A DNA stretch of 64,000 nt, taken from assembly GCA_021442155.1 (NCBI GenBank), contig CM038222.1:109185121-109249120 (forward strand), in the 5' to 3' direction. The translations under genes were made by a program, and so were the position numbers. The stretch comes from Cymbidium sinense (Eukaryota > Streptophyta > Magnoliopsida > Asparagales > Orchidaceae). Below are positions 63,661 to 64,000 of the stretch, one piece after another (the first letter of the stretch is position 1; each line of letters begins with the position of its first letter). The notes under the pieces are model-generated. The model saw nothing but the letters and a program-made list of their open reading frames with translations. It made no database searches and was not told the origin of the DNA.

Positions 63661-64000
63661 AAGTTCTCCACCAATTCTTTCATTCAAATTGGGCAGTTCC
63701 AATGCACCTTTCCATGCGTACTCTCTGTACTCTCTAGAGAGTACACCCCATTTTCTCCATTTCCGCCAGTTCTTTGGCCCTATTTGCAGATAAAATAGTT
63801 TGTAGATGCAAAGGCAAGCTACTTGGAGGTTCTTTTGTTGATTTTAGGGGTTGTTTAGCATTGTACTCCTCTCCAGTACACCCATTTTCCCATTTCGGTA
63901 GTTCTTTGGTCCTGTTTGCAGATAAAATAGTTTGTACGTGCAAATGCAAGCTATTTGGAGGTTATTTTACTGATTTTAGGGGCTGTTTAGCACATATACT
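63661..64000 (+). repeat. Third palindromic block, running off the window
   Basis: Sites at about 63719 (GTACTCTCTGTACTCTCTAGAGAGTACA) and 63865 (a shortened GTACTCCTCTCCAGTACA), and another unit start at the edge. The units share AGTTCTTTGG-CCT-TTTGCAGATAAAATAGTTTGTA and AGGCAAGCTACTTGGAGGTT, a third subtype distinct from arrays 1 and 2. Confidence 0.85.

Larger units (their letters stand above)
52540..64000 (+). mobile_element. Large Ulp1-type DNA transposon with palindromic tandem arrays (candidate)
   Basis: A decayed gene with DUF1985-like and Ulp1/C48 domains (56836-59820) is framed by tandem arrays of one ~145 bp unit family, all in the same orientation as the gene. Plant Ulp1-carrying proteins with DUF1985 are mostly transposon genes, such as those in Mutator-like elements. 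Some large foldback and CACTA elements carry repeated transposase-binding sites near their ends. The layout fits an element whose subterminal repeats expanded. The right end lies beyond the window and the left end is not fixed, so the superfamily stays open. Confidence 0.55.

Overview
The window is a piece of a flowering-plant nuclear genome. The evidence is a single spliced host gene with very large introns, plant-type transposons on all sides, an AT-rich background and heavy loss of CpG in the old elements. Exon 1 of the host gene is clearly richer in G+C than its later exons, which hints at a monocot; I cannot name the species.

Layout. 1-13965: a large, dead Ty3/gypsy retrotransposon of the Tat/Retand type (LTRs 1023-1963 and 11039-12109). 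It has gag, protease, RT, two RNase H regions and integrase on + and an antisense gypsy-type transposon (Transposase_28-like) gene on -. Its two sides carry a ~700 bp direct repeat (1-714 and 12365-13965), the second copy interrupted by a 5'-truncated RTE LINE with a target-site duplication.

14177-48221 (+): the only convincing host gene, a PP7-type serine/threonine protein phosphatase with five exons (14177-14623, 25942-26436, 36475-36621, 47934-48041, 48129-48221). They join in phase to 429 codons. Three of the four introns are 10-11.3 kb and are packed with elements: a hAT (RICESLEEPER-like) relic, a GAGC-rich MITE, RTE LINEs in both orientations, an inverted Ty1/copia element (26795-35414) that itself holds nested RTE and MITE insertions, a second GAGC-rich MITE, and a Mutator-type MITE with a perfect 9 bp duplication.

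48222-52500: the 3' end of the gene, a third MITE copy, AT-rich spacer and at least two tRNA-derived SINEs with target-site duplications and A tails.

52540-64000: the most unusual part. A decayed gene joining a DUF1985-like region, an acidic Ala/Thr/Gly/Glu repeat and a Ulp1/C48 cysteine protease domain (56836-59820) sits between two long direct tandem arrays. The arrays are built of ~145 bp units, each centred on the 20 bp perfect palindrome TGTACTCTCATGAGAGTACA. About 30 units lie upstream (52.54-56.80 kb) and about 21 downstream (59.93-63.03 kb). The downstream array has a two-unit (~290 bp) higher-order period. A third block starts at 63.66 kb and runs off the window. I read this as one large Ulp1-type DNA transposon whose subterminal regions have become palindromic satellites, but the element ends are not proven.
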